A stretch of 64,000 bases of DNA, taken from NCBI GenBank assembly GCA_963736525.1, contig CAVTPF010000010.1, forward strand, positions 248,001-312,000. Direction: 5' to 3'. Position numbers and translations under genes: made by a program. Below, one piece after another: positions 8,830 through 17,375 of the stretch; position 1 is the stretch's first letter, and each line of letters begins with the position of its first letter. The notes beneath the pieces are model-generated. The model saw nothing but the letters and a program-made list of their open reading frames with translations. It did no database searches and was not told the origin of the DNA. The stretch is from Bog-473 sp963736525 (GTDB taxonomy: Bacteria; Actinomycetota; Acidimicrobiia; Acidimicrobiales; RAAP-2).

Positions 8830-8942
8830 GTTGGGATACCACTCTATCGCGCGGGCCGTCGCTGTCGTGGAGAGCCAATCCCTGATCCCACCTGCCCCTT
8901 CACCTGCCGGGTCCCGCGCGTCACGGGCCCGCCCCGCCTCGT

Positions 8943-8948
8943 TAGATT
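8943..8948 (+). promoter_or_regulatory. -10 box TAGATT, leaderless start of methyltransferase
   Basis: TAGATT lies 7 bases before GTG 8956. The upstream TTG at 8947 overlaps this box and is therefore an unlikely start. Confidence 0.55.
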
Positions 8949-8955
8949 GCCCCTC

Positions 8956-9735
8956 GTGCGCCAAGATGAGACAACCGCCATCCTGAGCCGCTCCTTCGGC
9001 GCCGTGGCCGACGAGTACAACCGGCTGCGACCCGGGCCGTCCGCCGAAGCCCTCGAGTGGCTGCTCCCGCCCGGTGCGGCCGACGTGCTCGAAATAGGTG
9101 CCGGGACAGGTGTCCTCACCGGGCTCCTGGCGGAGCGGGTGGCGCACGTCACGGCCATCGAACCCGACGACCGGATGCGCGCCGTCCTCGCAGCGCGCGA
9201 GACCGGGGCCGAGATCCTGGCTGGCCGCGCCGAGCAGCTGCCGGCCACCGACGCCTCGTACGACGTCGTCATCGCCGCATCGGCGTGGCACTGGGTCGAC
9301 GAGGAGCGTGCGGTGCCCGAGGTGGCCCGGGTGCTGCGACCCGGCGGCCGGCTCGCACTGGTATGGAGCGGGCCCAATCGCTCGGTCGATTGGATGCGCA
9401 CGCTGTGGGCGGGGGGCACCGAGCTCACCGAAGAGGAGAGGGCCGACTTCGACGCGCGTCGGCGGTGGCGCCATGTCGTGAACGTCGAGGTCGGCAGCGA
9501 GAGCCCCTTCCTGCAGCCCGAGACCAAGCTGTTCACGTGGGATCAGGCCATGACGAAGGCCGATCTCGTGGGGCTGGCGACCACCTACAGCTCGGTCATC
9601 ACCATGGACGAGGGCAACCGCCGAGAGCATCTCCGAGCGATGGCGCGCTACCTCGACGAGCACGAGGCGTTCGCCGGGCTCGACGTCATCGACGTGCCCA
9701 TGCGCTCGTACTGCTGGCGAGCAACGAAGGCCTGA
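8956..9735 (+). CDS. Class I SAM-dependent methyltransferase
   Basis: Methyltransferase of the type-11 (UbiE-like) fold, 259 residues. SAM-binding motif I is VLEIGAGTGVLTGLL near residues 42-56, followed by the acidic residue in AIEPDDRM, motif DVVIAASAWHWV near 100 and VLRPGGRLALVWSG near 130. The acceptor is unknown; many relatives with the WHW element are annotated only by fold. GTG 8956 is chosen from the leaderless promoter spacing. The cytochrome b6-like operon follows about 100 bases later with its own promoter, so this is probably a single gene. Confidence 0.82.
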   Translation: MRQDETTAILSRSFGAVADEYNRLRPGPSAEALEWLLPPGAADVLEIGAGTGVLTGLLAERVAHVTAIEPDDRMRAVLAARETGAEILAGRAEQLPATDASYDVVIAASAWHWVDEERAVPEVARVLRPGGRLALVWSGPNRSVDWMRTLWAGGTELTEEERADFDARRRWRHVVNVEVGSESPFLQPETKLFTWDQAMTKADLVGLATTYSSVITMDEGNRREHLRAMARYLDEHEAFAGLDVIDVPMRSYCWRATKA

Positions 9736-9819
9736 CCTGGGCCGACGGAGGCTCGACGGAGGGTCGACGACCGCCGGAGGATGTGACAAAGGTCCCTGAT
9801 CAGTTCGGGATCAGCAGCG

Positions 9820-9825
9820 TAGGGT
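9820..9825 (+). promoter_or_regulatory. -10 box TAGGGT of the cytochrome b6-like operon
   Basis: TAGGGT is 6 bases before ATG 9832, so the first, very small gene of the operon would be translated without a leader. Confidence 0.55.
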
Positions 9826-9831
9826 GGCGCC

Positions 9832-10008
9832 ATGATCCTAGGTGCACTCCTCGGCGCGCTGATCAACCTCAACGGATCCGGCCACTACATCCACTGGGGC
9901 TTCATTCAGTTGTCCGTCGCCAACTTCGTCGTCATCGTGCTGATGGTCGCCGTCTTCATCCTGGCGATCCTCTTGCCGTTCCCCAAGCGCAAGGGAGGAG
10001 GGCAATGA
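9832..10008 (+). CDS. Small single-span membrane protein of cytochrome b6-like operon
   Basis: Short gene of 58 residues with one hydrophobic helix at about residues 26-50 (FIQLSVANFVVIVLMVAVFI) and a basic end PFPKRKGGGQ. This predicts the N-terminus outside and the C-terminus in the cytoplasm. Its stop overlaps the ATG of the cytochrome b-like gene (ATGA), which argues that it is real and translationally coupled. Small single-helix subunits are common in b6f- and bc-type complexes, so it may be an accessory subunit of the complex encoded behind it. That role is inference; I recognise no family. Confidence 0.7.
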   Translation: MILGALLGALINLNGSGHYIHWGFIQLSVANFVVIVLMVAVFILAILLPFPKRKGGGQ

Positions 10009-10739
10009 GCATCGAGACCGGAGTCCCGGCCGAGACGACCGAGACCACGACCACCGGCACCGCGACCGGGTCCGAGGCAAAGAGCAGCAACTCGGAGTCG
10101 CGCCAGTGGACCGCCCGCGTGCGACGCAGCGCCGAGTCCGCCTTCCCACCCGACCAACTGCTGCCCGATCGCCAGCCGGCCTACATGGCCTCGTGGATCT
10201 ACGTGTTCGGTGTGCTCACGGTGGTGAGCCTGGCCTGGATCATCATCACCGGCTGCGTGCTGGCCATCATGGGGCCGAGCTGGTGGCACGTGTCGTCCAC
10301 CGGCCACTTCGTGAACTCGTTGCATCTGTGGAGCGTCGAGGCGTTCTTCTTCTTCATGGTGATCCACCTCTGGGGCAAGTTCTTCATGGCGGCGTGGCGC
10401 GGCAACCGTCGGCTCACCTGGGCCACGGGGGTCGTCTCGTTCCTGGTCTCGGTCGCGGCGGCCTTCACCGGATACGTCTCGCAGCAGAACTTCGACTCGC
10501 AGTGGATCTCCACCCAGGCCAAGGACGGCATCAACTCCACCGGTGCCGGCACCGTGTTCAACGTGCTCAACTTCGGCCAGATGCTGATGTGGCACATCGT
10601 CCTGCTGCCCATCGGGGTCGTGCTCATCGCCGGGCTGCACGTCCTCCTGGTCCGGCGCCGCGGCATCGTCCCCCCGTTCGACGAGAGCAAGCACGACGAC
10701 GAGGTCGTCGTGGCTCCGGTGGCCGAGGACCCCGCATGA
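10005..10739 (+). CDS. Cytochrome b6-like diheme membrane protein
   Basis: Four-helix cytochrome b N-terminal domain, 244 residues. After a Thr-rich cytoplasmic tail (1-60) come membrane helices near 62-90, 107-130, 138-158 and 195-216. The four heme-ligand histidines are His107/His121 (14 apart) and His197/His212 (15 apart). That spacing matches cytochrome b6 rather than mitochondrial-type cytochrome b. The protein ends after helix D, as in split b6/subunit IV systems. It overlaps its neighbours by 4 bases on both sides. No Rieske or cytochrome c gene is next to it, so the electron donor and acceptor are unknown. Confidence 0.82.
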   Translation: MSIETGVPAETTETTTTGTATGSEAKSSNSESRQWTARVRRSAESAFPPDQLLPDRQPAYMASWIYVFGVLTVVSLAWIIITGCVLAIMGPSWWHVSSTGHFVNSLHLWSVEAFFFFMVIHLWGKFFMAAWRGNRRLTWATGVVSFLVSVAAAFTGYVSQQNFDSQWISTQAKDGINSTGAGTVFNVLNFGQMLMWHIVLLPIGVVLIAGLHVLLVRRRGIVPPFDESKHDDEVVVAPVAEDPA

Positions 10740-11707
10740 GCGCGGCGGGCCACAAGGCCCGGCGCTTCAACCCCGACCGCGACGTCAAGCCGTGGAAGGG
10801 GGCCTACGTCCCCTACGACATCTTGAAGGAGGCATTCGTCGCCTTCCTCGCCGTCGCCGTGCTCATCGTGCTGCTGGCCGTCGTCTTCTCGTCGCCCGAC
10901 GAGCACGCCGTCACGATCAAGTCCTGGTCCGTCGCCGACCCGGTCGACTTCGCCCAGACCTCCATCACCGAGCTGGACGGCACCAGCCCGACGGCCTCGT
11001 ACGGGCCGCCCTACAACGCGACACCCGACGCCGCACAGCACATCGGGTTCTTCGAGCCGGAGCAGTGGTTCGGCGTCCATCAGCCCGTCGACACGGCGCA
11101 GGACTTCGTGATCTACCCGCTGCGGACGCTGGCCAACCAGCCGGTCACACAGGCCGCGCTGAACGTGTACCAGGGCGCATCGGCGGCGCAACAGAGCGCC
11201 TGGACCACCGCCTACGAGAAGGCCGTGGCCAACGCCACCGACGTGCACGGCCGGCTCCACGTCCCCGCCGGACGCTACGGCCCGGTCGGCGTGATGATCG
11301 GCACCCTGACGGCCATGGCACAGACGGGCGGTCTCGACGGCACCCTGCTGAGCGAAGGGCAGTTCTACAACACGAACTACACCAAGCCGCTGCTCTTCAT
11401 CGCCGACGGCACCTACCTGGCCAACCTGGCCGGTGCCCAGCACCTGTCGGGGAGCCAGTGGGGGATGATGAACGAGACCGGGAACTACCCGGGCCAGGCC
11501 TGGCTGTGGCTCTACACCATGTGGTACCAGGTGGCACCGATGAACACGTCGACCAACGCCGACCTCGAGGTGTGGTCGATCATGATGGTGCTGTCCATCG
11601 GGCTCATCTTCCTCCCGTTCATCCCGGTGTTGCGTTCCATCCCGCGCTGGACCCGTGTCTACAAGCTCATATGGCGGCGTCATTACCGGGAGCTCGCCAC
11701 CGCGTAG
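10736..11707 (+). CDS. Membrane protein resembling cytochrome b6f subunit IV with a large external insert
   Basis: Protein of 323 residues. The N-terminus (DVKPWKGAYVPYDILKEAF, then a helix near 32-54 ending LAVVFSSPDE) resembles the start of b6f subunit IV. A domain of about 225 residues that I do not recognise follows, rich in Trp/Tyr/Asn (WGMMNETGNYPGQAWLWLY). A second helix near 280-302 precedes a basic C-terminus. By the positive-inside rule the large domain is outside. The PEWY motif of the quinol-oxidising site is absent; EPEQWF is the nearest thing. It is coupled by ATGA overlap to the b6-like gene. Either this is a highly divergent subunit IV or an unrelated partner that replaced it; the resemblance is weak. 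Confidence 0.6.
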   Translation: MSAAGHKARRFNPDRDVKPWKGAYVPYDILKEAFVAFLAVAVLIVLLAVVFSSPDEHAVTIKSWSVADPVDFAQTSITELDGTSPTASYGPPYNATPDAAQHIGFFEPEQWFGVHQPVDTAQDFVIYPLRTLANQPVTQAALNVYQGASAAQQSAWTTAYEKAVANATDVHGRLHVPAGRYGPVGVMIGTLTAMAQTGGLDGTLLSEGQFYNTNYTKPLLFIADGTYLANLAGAQHLSGSQWGMMNETGNYPGQAWLWLYTMWYQVAPMNTSTNADLEVWSIMMVLSIGLIFLPFIPVLRSIPRWTRVYKLIWRRHYRELATA

Positions 11708-11939
11708 TCCGCCGCTCCGTGAGGACTCTCTGCGTGGATCCTGCGAGCGTGCTGTGCGCATGCCGCATGCCCGCCGTGGGCCAACGGTGAAGGTTCCTGT
11801 GAGCCGTCATCAGTTCGTCAGGTAACTCCTCGCGCTCGCCCACGTCGTTGTGCGCCGGCACTCAGGTCCGTGACGCAAGGTGTGCGGTGCCGGCCCGAGT
11901 GGACCGGCCGTGACACGAGAGACGAAAGGGCAACCACCC
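11708..11939. other. Intergenic region after cytochrome operon
   Basis: About 230 bases with no frame I trust. It contains GCATGCCGCATGC (11758-11770), a short palindromic stretch, but no U-tract. The last 20 bases hold GAAAGGGCAACC, the likely ribosome site of the next gene. Confidence 0.4.
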
Positions 11940-12302
11940 ATGAAGATCCGACTGCGCAACGTGCTGGCCATCGGCGCGCTCACCTCTGGCCTGGTCGCCG
12001 GCGGTGCGCTGGTCGCCGACGCGGCGACCACGTCGAGCACGACCGGCAACACCGGCACCAGCTCGACGTCCAACAGCTCCACCTCCGACTCGTCGACGAC
12101 CACGCCTTCGAGCTCGAGCACCGGGAGCTCGGGGTCGGGCACCTCCAGCTCGGGCTCGTCGAGCTCGTCCGGGTCGAGCTCGTCCCAGAACTGCCCGAAC
12201 ATGGGCAGTGGCTCGGGCGCGCACACCGGCACTCCCCCGGCCGGGTACGGCACCGGGCCCTCCTCGGGCTCGAGCTCCAGCGGGTCGACGTCCGGGTCGT
12301 AG
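11940..12302 (+). CDS. Secreted Ser/Thr/Gly-rich low-complexity protein
   Basis: Protein of 120 residues. A signal peptide is evident: MKIRLRN, a hydrophobic core to about residue 25 and ADAATT as probable cleavage region. The rest is almost wholly Ser, Thr and Gly, with a single cysteine in SQNCPNMG. Such sequences are often exported linkers, adhesin stalks or heavily O-glycosylated surface proteins; no domain is recognisable. ATG 11940 is chosen because it begins the signal peptide and follows GAAAGGG. It converges on the WS/DGAT gene, with a strong hairpin between. Confidence 0.65.
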   Translation: MKIRLRNVLAIGALTSGLVAGGALVADAATTSSTTGNTGTSSTSNSSTSDSSTTTPSSSSTGSSGSGTSSSGSSSSSGSSSSQNCPNMGSGSGAHTGTPPAGYGTGPSSGSSSSGSTSGS

Positions 12303-12400
12303 CCGGCCCGGCACCACAGCACCACCTCCTCCCCCACCCGGAGCGGAAGGGCGGTGCGGGCCGGAACGCCACGCGCGGCCCGCACCGCCGGCCCCCGGGC

Positions 12401-12428
12401 ACCACCCCGGCCCCGAGGCCGGGGTGGT
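12401..12428. terminator. Bidirectional terminator-like hairpin
   Basis: Perfect 12-base stem ACCACCCCGGCC (12401-12412) with GGCCGGGGTGGT (12417-12428), loop CCGA, between convergent genes. It overlaps the WS/DGAT stop codon by one base. There is no T-run, as is common in GC-rich actinobacteria. Confidence 0.65.
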
Positions 12429-13870
12429 CAGGCCGTGGCCCCCCGGGCCCCGACGGCGCAGGCCACCAGCTCACCCAACGCGTCGTCGATGTGGACGGCC
12501 ACCTCGCCGAGCTCGGGCAACAACCGGCGGCAGGCCAGCAGGCCGAACTGGACCCGGTCCAGGTACGAGAACACGGTCACGTTGAACCCGATGCCCTCGG
12601 CGATCGGCCCGACGGGGAACATGGAGACCACGCGGCTCCCCGCGCAGAAGAGCGAGAACTCCGGACCGCGGACACTCGAGACGGTCACGTTGAACGGTGG
12701 GCGCATCTTGTCGAACAAGCGCGTCCCGGCGAGGGCGCGGGCGATCCTGGTCGTGAGCGCCGGGAGGGCGATTTGGGCGAGATCGCCCACGAATCGGCCC
12801 CGGTGCAGCTTCTCCTGGTCCTTGGCGAGGCGCGACGACTCCGAAATCGCATCGAGCCGGCTCACCGGGTCGTCGACGTCACTCGCCAGCGACACCAGCA
12901 TCCCCGAGATCTGGTTCCCGAGCTCTCCGCCCTGATCCTCCGGCCGCGTCGAGACCGGGACCATCGCCACCATCGGCTGCTCCAGCATCTCCCCGCGGGC
13001 GTCGAGGAGCCGACGCAACCCGCCCGAGACCACGGCCAGGACTACGTCGTTCACGGTGCACCCGAACACGCGGCCCACGAGCTTGACGTCGTCGAGCGGG
13101 ACCGACAGCGAGGCGAAGCGCTTGCGATTGGACACCGCCCCGTTGAACGACGCCCGCGGGGCGGCGAAGAAGCCGGGCGGTGGCTGCTCGCCGCGGGTGG
13201 CCAGCTCGCGGTTGTGCATGCCGAGGTCCGCCACCGCTTCGACGCCGGCCTGCAGGGTGCTCAACGCGTCGCCCGGCTGCCGGACCAACGAGGTCGCGGC
13301 GTGGCGCAGCATCTGTACGTTGGACGGGAGCGGCGCGGGATCCCACTCCGCCGGCAATGCCACGATGCGCGAGCGCGGATTGAGATCGAGGAACGCCGCC
13401 AACACCGAGGCGCCGCTGACCCCGTCGAGGATCGCGTGATGCACCTTGGCGATCAGCGCGGTGCGATCACCCTCGAGCCCCTCGACGACGTGCATCTCCC
13501 ACAGGGGCCGGTCGGGGTCGAGCTGCCGGCTCATGACCCGGGCCACGAACGCGTCCAGCTCGGCCCGGCCCCCGGGCGAGGGCAGGCTGCCCCGGGTCAG
13601 GTGATCGTCGAGCTCGAAGTCGGGATCGTCGACCCAGACGGGATGATGCAGCCCGAAGGGCACCCTGACGGCCCGCTGCCGCATGGGGGCGACGAGGTGG
13701 AGCCGCTGCTCTATCACGCGCCGGATCTGCGCGTAGCGGGTGGACGGCGAGAAGAGCGATCGCCGGCCCTCGGGCGGGTCCAGCACGAGCGCCACGCCCA
13801 CGTGCATGGGCGTCGTGGGGGTCTCCAGCGAGAGGAAGGCCGCGTCCATGCCGGCCAGGGGGCGCATCAT
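12428..13870 (-). CDS. Wax ester synthase / diacylglycerol acyltransferase (WS/DGAT)
   Basis: Acyltransferase of 480 residues that makes triacylglycerol or wax esters from acyl-CoA and diacylglycerol or an alcohol, for lipid storage at the membrane. The active-site motif HHAILDG is at 144-150 and fits HHxxxDG; the N-terminus MRPLAGMDAAFLSLET and the later NDVVLAVVSGGLRRLL are also typical. Two adjacent ATG codons (13870, 13867) can start it, after AAGAGGCC. Full length for the family. It suggests storage lipid formation, consistent with the several acyl-CoA synthetases in the window. Confidence 0.92.
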   Translation of the reverse strand: MMRPLAGMDAAFLSLETPTTPMHVGVALVLDPPEGRRSLFSPSTRYAQIRRVIEQRLHLVAPMRQRAVRVPFGLHHPVWVDDPDFELDDHLTRGSLPSPGGRAELDAFVARVMSRQLDPDRPLWEMHVVEGLEGDRTALIAKVHHAILDGVSGASVLAAFLDLNPRSRIVALPAEWDPAPLPSNVQMLRHAATSLVRQPGDALSTLQAGVEAVADLGMHNRELATRGEQPPPGFFAAPRASFNGAVSNRKRFASLSVPLDDVKLVGRVFGCTVNDVVLAVVSGGLRRLLDARGEMLEQPMVAMVPVSTRPEDQGGELGNQISGMLVSLASDVDDPVSRLDAISESSRLAKDQEKLHRGRFVGDLAQIALPALTTRIARALAGTRLFDKMRPPFNVTVSSVRGPEFSLFCAGSRVVSMFPVGPIAEGIGFNVTVFSYLDRVQFGLLACRRLLPELGEVAVHIDDALGELVACAVGARGATA

Positions 13871-13901
13871 GGCCTCTTCTTACTTGCTCGATCCGGTGCC
13901 G

Positions 13902-14345
13902 TCACGTGCCCGTGTGTCCGAACCCGCCGCTGCCTCGGTCCGACTCGCCCAGGCCGTCCTCCTCCACGAGTTCGAAGGCGGCCTCCTCGACCCTGACCAG
14001 CACCAGCTGGGCGATCCGGTCACCCCGCCTCACCTCGTAGTCGTGCTCGGGGTCGTGGTTCACCAGCACGACGTGCAGCTCGCCGCGGTAGCCGGAGTCG
14101 ACCAGGCCGGGCGCATTGAGACAGGTGATGCCGTGGCGCATCGCCAAGCCGCTGCGCGGGAGCACCAGGCCGGCGTACCCCGGCGGGACGGCCACCGCCA
14201 CCCCCGTCGCCACCGTGGCCCGTCCACCCCCGCGGGGCAGCAGGGCGTCGGACCGGGCGATCAGGTCGGCACCGGCGTCCCCCCGGCGGGCGTAGCGGGG
14301 CACCGGCAGGTCGGCATCGAGCTGATGCAGGGGCACGCGCAGCAT
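13902..14345 (-). CDS. dut: dUTP diphosphatase
   Basis: Homotrimeric dUTPase, 147 residues, converting dUTP to dUMP and pyrophosphate so that uracil stays out of DNA. All five motifs are present: DAGADL, PRSGLA, GLVDSGYRGEL (with the catalytic Asp), RGDRIAQLV and the C-terminal GSGGFGHTG that closes over the substrate. It is divergent from the oligoribonuclease gene, 63 bases apart, each with its own -10 box. ATG 14345 agrees with the leaderless spacing. Confidence 0.96.
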   Translation of the reverse strand: MLRVPLHQLDADLPVPRYARRGDAGADLIARSDALLPRGGGRATVATGVAVAVPPGYAGLVLPRSGLAMRHGITCLNAPGLVDSGYRGELHVVLVNHDPEHDYEVRRGDRIAQLVLVRVEEAAFELVEEDGLGESDRGSGGFGHTGT

Positions 14346-14351
14346 CGCCGG

Positions 14352-14357
14352 ACACTA
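14352..14357 (-). promoter_or_regulatory. -10 box TAGTGT of dut
   Basis: On the minus strand TAGTGT lies 6 bases before ATG 14345. Confidence 0.55.
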
Positions 14358-14394
14358 CAAGGGGCGCCCACGCGGCCGGAAGCCCGGCGGCCGG

Positions 14395-14400
14395 TAGCAT
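14395..14400 (+). promoter_or_regulatory. -10 box TAGCAT of orn
   Basis: TAGCAT is 8 bases before GTG 14409, facing away from the dut box 38 bases upstream. Confidence 0.55.
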
Positions 14401-14408
14401 GCCCGCGC

Positions 14409-14969
14409 GTGCTGGCCTGGATCGACCTCGAGATGACTGGGCTCGATCCGGCGCGCCACACCATCGTGGAGATCGCATCGCTCATCACCGACGACGACCT
14501 GGCCGTCGTGGAAGAGGGCCCCGACCTGGTCGTCCACGCCTCGGAGGAGCAGGTTGCCGGCATGGACGAGTACGTGCGCGCCATGCACACCCGTTCGGGG
14601 CTGCTCGCCGACATGGAGGCGTCGACCCTCAGCCTCGCCGACGCCGGTGCGCAGACGCTGCTCTTCCTCAAGAAGCACATCCACGAGCCCAGCACGGTTC
14701 CCCTGGCGGGCAACTCCATCGGCACCGACCGGCGCTTCCTGGCCACCTTGCTGCCCGACATCGAGAACTACCTCCACTATCGCTCCGTGGACGTCTCGAC
14801 CATCAAGGAGCTGTGCCGGCGCTGGCAGCCGGACGTCTACAAGGCCGCCCCGGTCAAGAAGGGCAGGCACCGGGCGCTGCAGGACATCCGGGAGAGCGTG
14901 GCGGAGCTGGCCTACTACCGCGCCGCGCTGTTCGATCATTCCACCACCACCCAGGAGGATGCGCCGTGA
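14409..14969 (+). CDS. orn: Oligoribonuclease (3'-5' exoribonuclease)
   Basis: DEDD-family exonuclease, 186 residues, finishing RNA decay by cutting di- to pentanucleotides, including pGpG from cyclic-di-GMP. Motif ExoI WIDLEMTGL gives the metal ligands Asp and Glu at the very N-terminus, IVEIASLITD follows, and KKGRHRALQDIRESV carries the ExoIII His and Asp. Starting at GTG 14409 gives a protein that begins VLAWIDLEMTG, as expected for the family. Its stop overlaps the next gene by 4 bases (GTGA), so the acyl-CoA synthetase is translationally coupled to it. Confidence 0.95.
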   Translation: MLAWIDLEMTGLDPARHTIVEIASLITDDDLAVVEEGPDLVVHASEEQVAGMDEYVRAMHTRSGLLADMEASTLSLADAGAQTLLFLKKHIHEPSTVPLAGNSIGTDRRFLATLLPDIENYLHYRSVDVSTIKELCRRWQPDVYKAAPVKKGRHRALQDIRESVAELAYYRAALFDHSTTTQEDAP

Positions 14970-16762
14970 GCGCCAACGGCAAGGACACACCCTCGATGTC
15001 CGTCGCGGAGGCCAACGCGGCACTGACCGCACCCGGCCAGCTCTTCGAGATGGAGGAGCTCCCCATCCGGGGCGTGCCGACCCGCACGTGGAAGCATGCG
15101 CCGGCGTCGCTGCGTGCGGTCATGGACATGTCGCTCGCGCACGGCGACGCCACCTTCCTCGTCTACGAGGACGAGCGGACCACCTTTGCCGAGCATTACC
15201 GCATCGCCTGCACCCTGGCGCACCGGCTCCGGACCACCTTCGGGATCACCCAGGGCGACCGCGTCGCCATCATCATGCGCAACCTGCCCGAGTGGATCAT
15301 GGCCTTCTGGGGCGCCACGCTCGCCGGCGCCATCGTGGTGCCGCTCAACGCGTGGTGGAGCGGCGAGGAGTTGCGCTACGGGCTGGAGGACTCCGGCTCG
15401 AAGATCGCGTTCGTCGACACCGAACGCGCCGAGCGCATCCGTCCGTTCCTGGGCGGCCTCGACAGCCTCGGTGCGATCGTCGTGGTCGACGAGCACCGGC
15501 ACGAACTCAAGGCGCCGCTCCTGGTCTACGAGCCGCCCGGGGGCGCTCCACCAGTGGCCGAGTGGCCGTTCCCGCTCGCACTCGGGAACGTGGACGAGGC
15601 CGCCTCGCCCCCCGACCTCACCATCGACCCGGAGGACGACGCCACCATCTTCTACACGTCGGGCACGACGGGGAGGCCCAAGGGCGCGGTGGGCACCCAC
15701 CGCAACATGTGCACCAACCTCATGAGCCTCTTCTTCATCAACACCCGCGGCTCCATGCGCTTCGGCACGGCGGCGCTGGAACCGGTCGGTGAGAAGACGC
15801 AGCCCGCCTTCCTGTTGTCCGTGCCCCTCTTCCACGCCACCGGGTGCCACTCGGTGATGGTCTCCAACCTCGCCGCTGGCGGCAAGATCGTGATGATGCA
15901 TCACTTCGACCCCGAGCGCGCCCTCCAGCTCATAGAGCGAGAGCGGATCGGCACGTTCGGCGGCGTCCCGGCAATGGTCATGCAGGTCCTCGACTCGCCC
16001 AATTTCTCGAAGTTCGACACCTCGTCAGTGCGGGGCGTGTCCTACGGCGGCGCCCCCGCTCCGCCCGATCTGGTGCGGCGCATCCGCGAGGCCTGGCCGA
16101 TCGGGCAGCCCTCGAACGGCTACGGCCTGACCGAGACCTCGTCGGTCACCTCCATGATCTCCGGCGGTGACTACGTGGCCAAGCCCGACAGCGTCGGGCC
16201 CGCTGTACCGGTCTGCGACGTGGCCGTCATGCCCGAGGACTTCTCCGGCGACGAGCCCGACGACACCGTCCCGCGCGGCCCCGAGGTGCGGGGCGAGCTC
16301 TGGATCAAGGGGCCCAACGTCGTGCGGGGCTACTGGAACCGGCCCGAGGAGACGGCCACGACGTTCTCGAGGGGCTGGCTCCACACGGGCGACGTCGCCC
16401 GGCTCGACGAAGACGACTTCATCTACATCGTGGACCGGGCCAAGGACATGATCATCCGCGGCGGTGAGAACGTGTACTCGGTGCAGGTGGAGGCCGCGCT
16501 CTTCGAGCATCCGGCGGTGGCGGACTGTGCGGTCATCGGGGTCCCCGATCCCACGCTCGGCGAGGAGGTCGGTGCGGTGGTCGTGCTCCGGCCCGGGGCC
16601 AAGGTCACGGCCGACGAGCTGGCGCTCCACGTCAAGGCGCGCCTGGCGGGATTCATGGTGCCCACCCACATCTGGTTCCGTTCCCAGCCTTTGCCCCGCA
16701 ACCCGCAGGGGAAGGTGCTCAAGCGCGCACTGCGCGACGAGCTCGTGGCGCCACCCTCCTGA
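14966..16762 (+). CDS. Acyl-CoA synthetase (AMP-forming, long-chain type)
   Basis: ANL enzyme of 598 residues that makes acyl-CoA from a carboxylate, ATP and CoA. Motifs: YTSGTTGRPKG (230-240), YGLTETS, a hinge with DRAKDMIIRGGENVYSVQVE, and catalytic Lys583 in NPQGKVLKR. The length, about 80 residues over the usual core, reflects an N-terminal extension. GTG 14966 follows AGGAGGATGCGCC and overlaps the oligoribonuclease stop, so the start is well supported. Pairing of an RNA decay gene with a fatty-acid activating enzyme is probably only operon packing. Confidence 0.9.
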   Translation: MSANGKDTPSMSVAEANAALTAPGQLFEMEELPIRGVPTRTWKHAPASLRAVMDMSLAHGDATFLVYEDERTTFAEHYRIACTLAHRLRTTFGITQGDRVAIIMRNLPEWIMAFWGATLAGAIVVPLNAWWSGEELRYGLEDSGSKIAFVDTERAERIRPFLGGLDSLGAIVVVDEHRHELKAPLLVYEPPGGAPPVAEWPFPLALGNVDEAASPPDLTIDPEDDATIFYTSGTTGRPKGAVGTHRNMCTNLMSLFFINTRGSMRFGTAALEPVGEKTQPAFLLSVPLFHATGCHSVMVSNLAAGGKIVMMHHFDPERALQLIERERIGTFGGVPAMVMQVLDSPNFSKFDTSSVRGVSYGGAPAPPDLVRRIREAWPIGQPSNGYGLTETSSVTSMISGGDYVAKPDSVGPAVPVCDVAVMPEDFSGDEPDDTVPRGPEVRGELWIKGPNVVRGYWNRPEETATTFSRGWLHTGDVARLDEDDFIYIVDRAKDMIIRGGENVYSVQVEAALFEHPAVADCAVIGVPDPTLGEEVGAVVVLRPGAKVTADELALHVKARLAGFMVPTHIWFRSQPLPRNPQGKVLKRALRDELVAPPS

Positions 16763-16775
16763 GCGACGCGCCCGT

Positions 16776-17375
16776 TCAGGTGCCGCCGGGTGGGCGCCCG
16801 GTGAGGCCGAGCAGCCGGTCGAGCAGCGGGGCGTCGCCGGGCACCGGGACGGCGGCGGGAAAAACACCGATGGCCCGCCACTCCTCGGCATGCGGGCGGA
16901 CTTCGTCCCACACGCCCCGGACGAGCTCGGCGGGCAAGTCCGGTTCCACGCCGAGCGCCTTCGCGATGTCGTGCGCCCGCAGGGCGCGGAACGAGTTGAT
17001 CTGCCAGAAGTACTCCCGCACGCTGTAGTCCCCGAACGAGAGGTGCGCCACCGCGTCGAAGTCGGTCACCGCGGCCGCCGCCGCGCACGCGTCTGCGACG
17101 ATGGCCTCGAAGCGCTCGACTGGTGCGTCGCCGAGGAGGTCGCCGTCGAACTTCGTCGCACCGGCCTCCTCCATGGTGCGCCCGGCCAGCATGTCGGGCA
17201 CCCACGCGTCGTCGTAGGCGTGGTAGTTGATGACGGCGCGCAGCGTGGGAAGGCCTTCGCTCCCCCGCACGGCGAAGTCAGCCGGCATGGTCATGTCCCA
17301 CTGCCCGGGACCGATCCGCGCCACCACGGCGGCCAGGGCGCGGTCGGCCAGCACGAACACCTCCGCTTCGTTCAC
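16776..17375 (-). CDS. DinB/MDMPI-like protein (mycothiol-dependent isomerase superfamily)
   Basis: Protein of 199 residues resembling the metal-binding, four-helix MDMPI/DinB domain found in mycothiol-dependent enzymes. Candidate metal ligands are His in VINYHAYDDAW near residue 47 and His in RALRAHDIAKAL near 135. Enzymatic function is unknown; relatives are thiol-transferases or uncharacterised. The start is GTG 17375, preceded by GGAGGACGACC. That ribosome site and start are duplicated in tandem just upstream. It converges on the acyl-CoA synthetase and lies 190 bases beyond the peroxiredoxin stop, with a terminator in between. Confidence 0.6.
   Translation of the reverse strand: MNEAEVFVLADRALAAVVARIGPGQWDMTMPADFAVRGSEGLPTLRAVINYHAYDDAWVPDMLAGRTMEEAGATKFDGDLLGDAPVERFEAIVADACAAAAAVTDFDAVAHLSFGDYSVREYFWQINSFRALRAHDIAKALGVEPDLPAELVRGVWDEVRPHAEEWRAIGVFPAAVPVPGDAPLLDRLLGLTGRPPGGT

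Noticed and set aside
11870..13996. 708-codon plus-strand frame opposite the WS/DGAT gene
   Set aside because: The antisense WS/DGAT frame has its full motif set and expected length; the plus-strand translation is compositionally biased and crosses a terminator hairpin.
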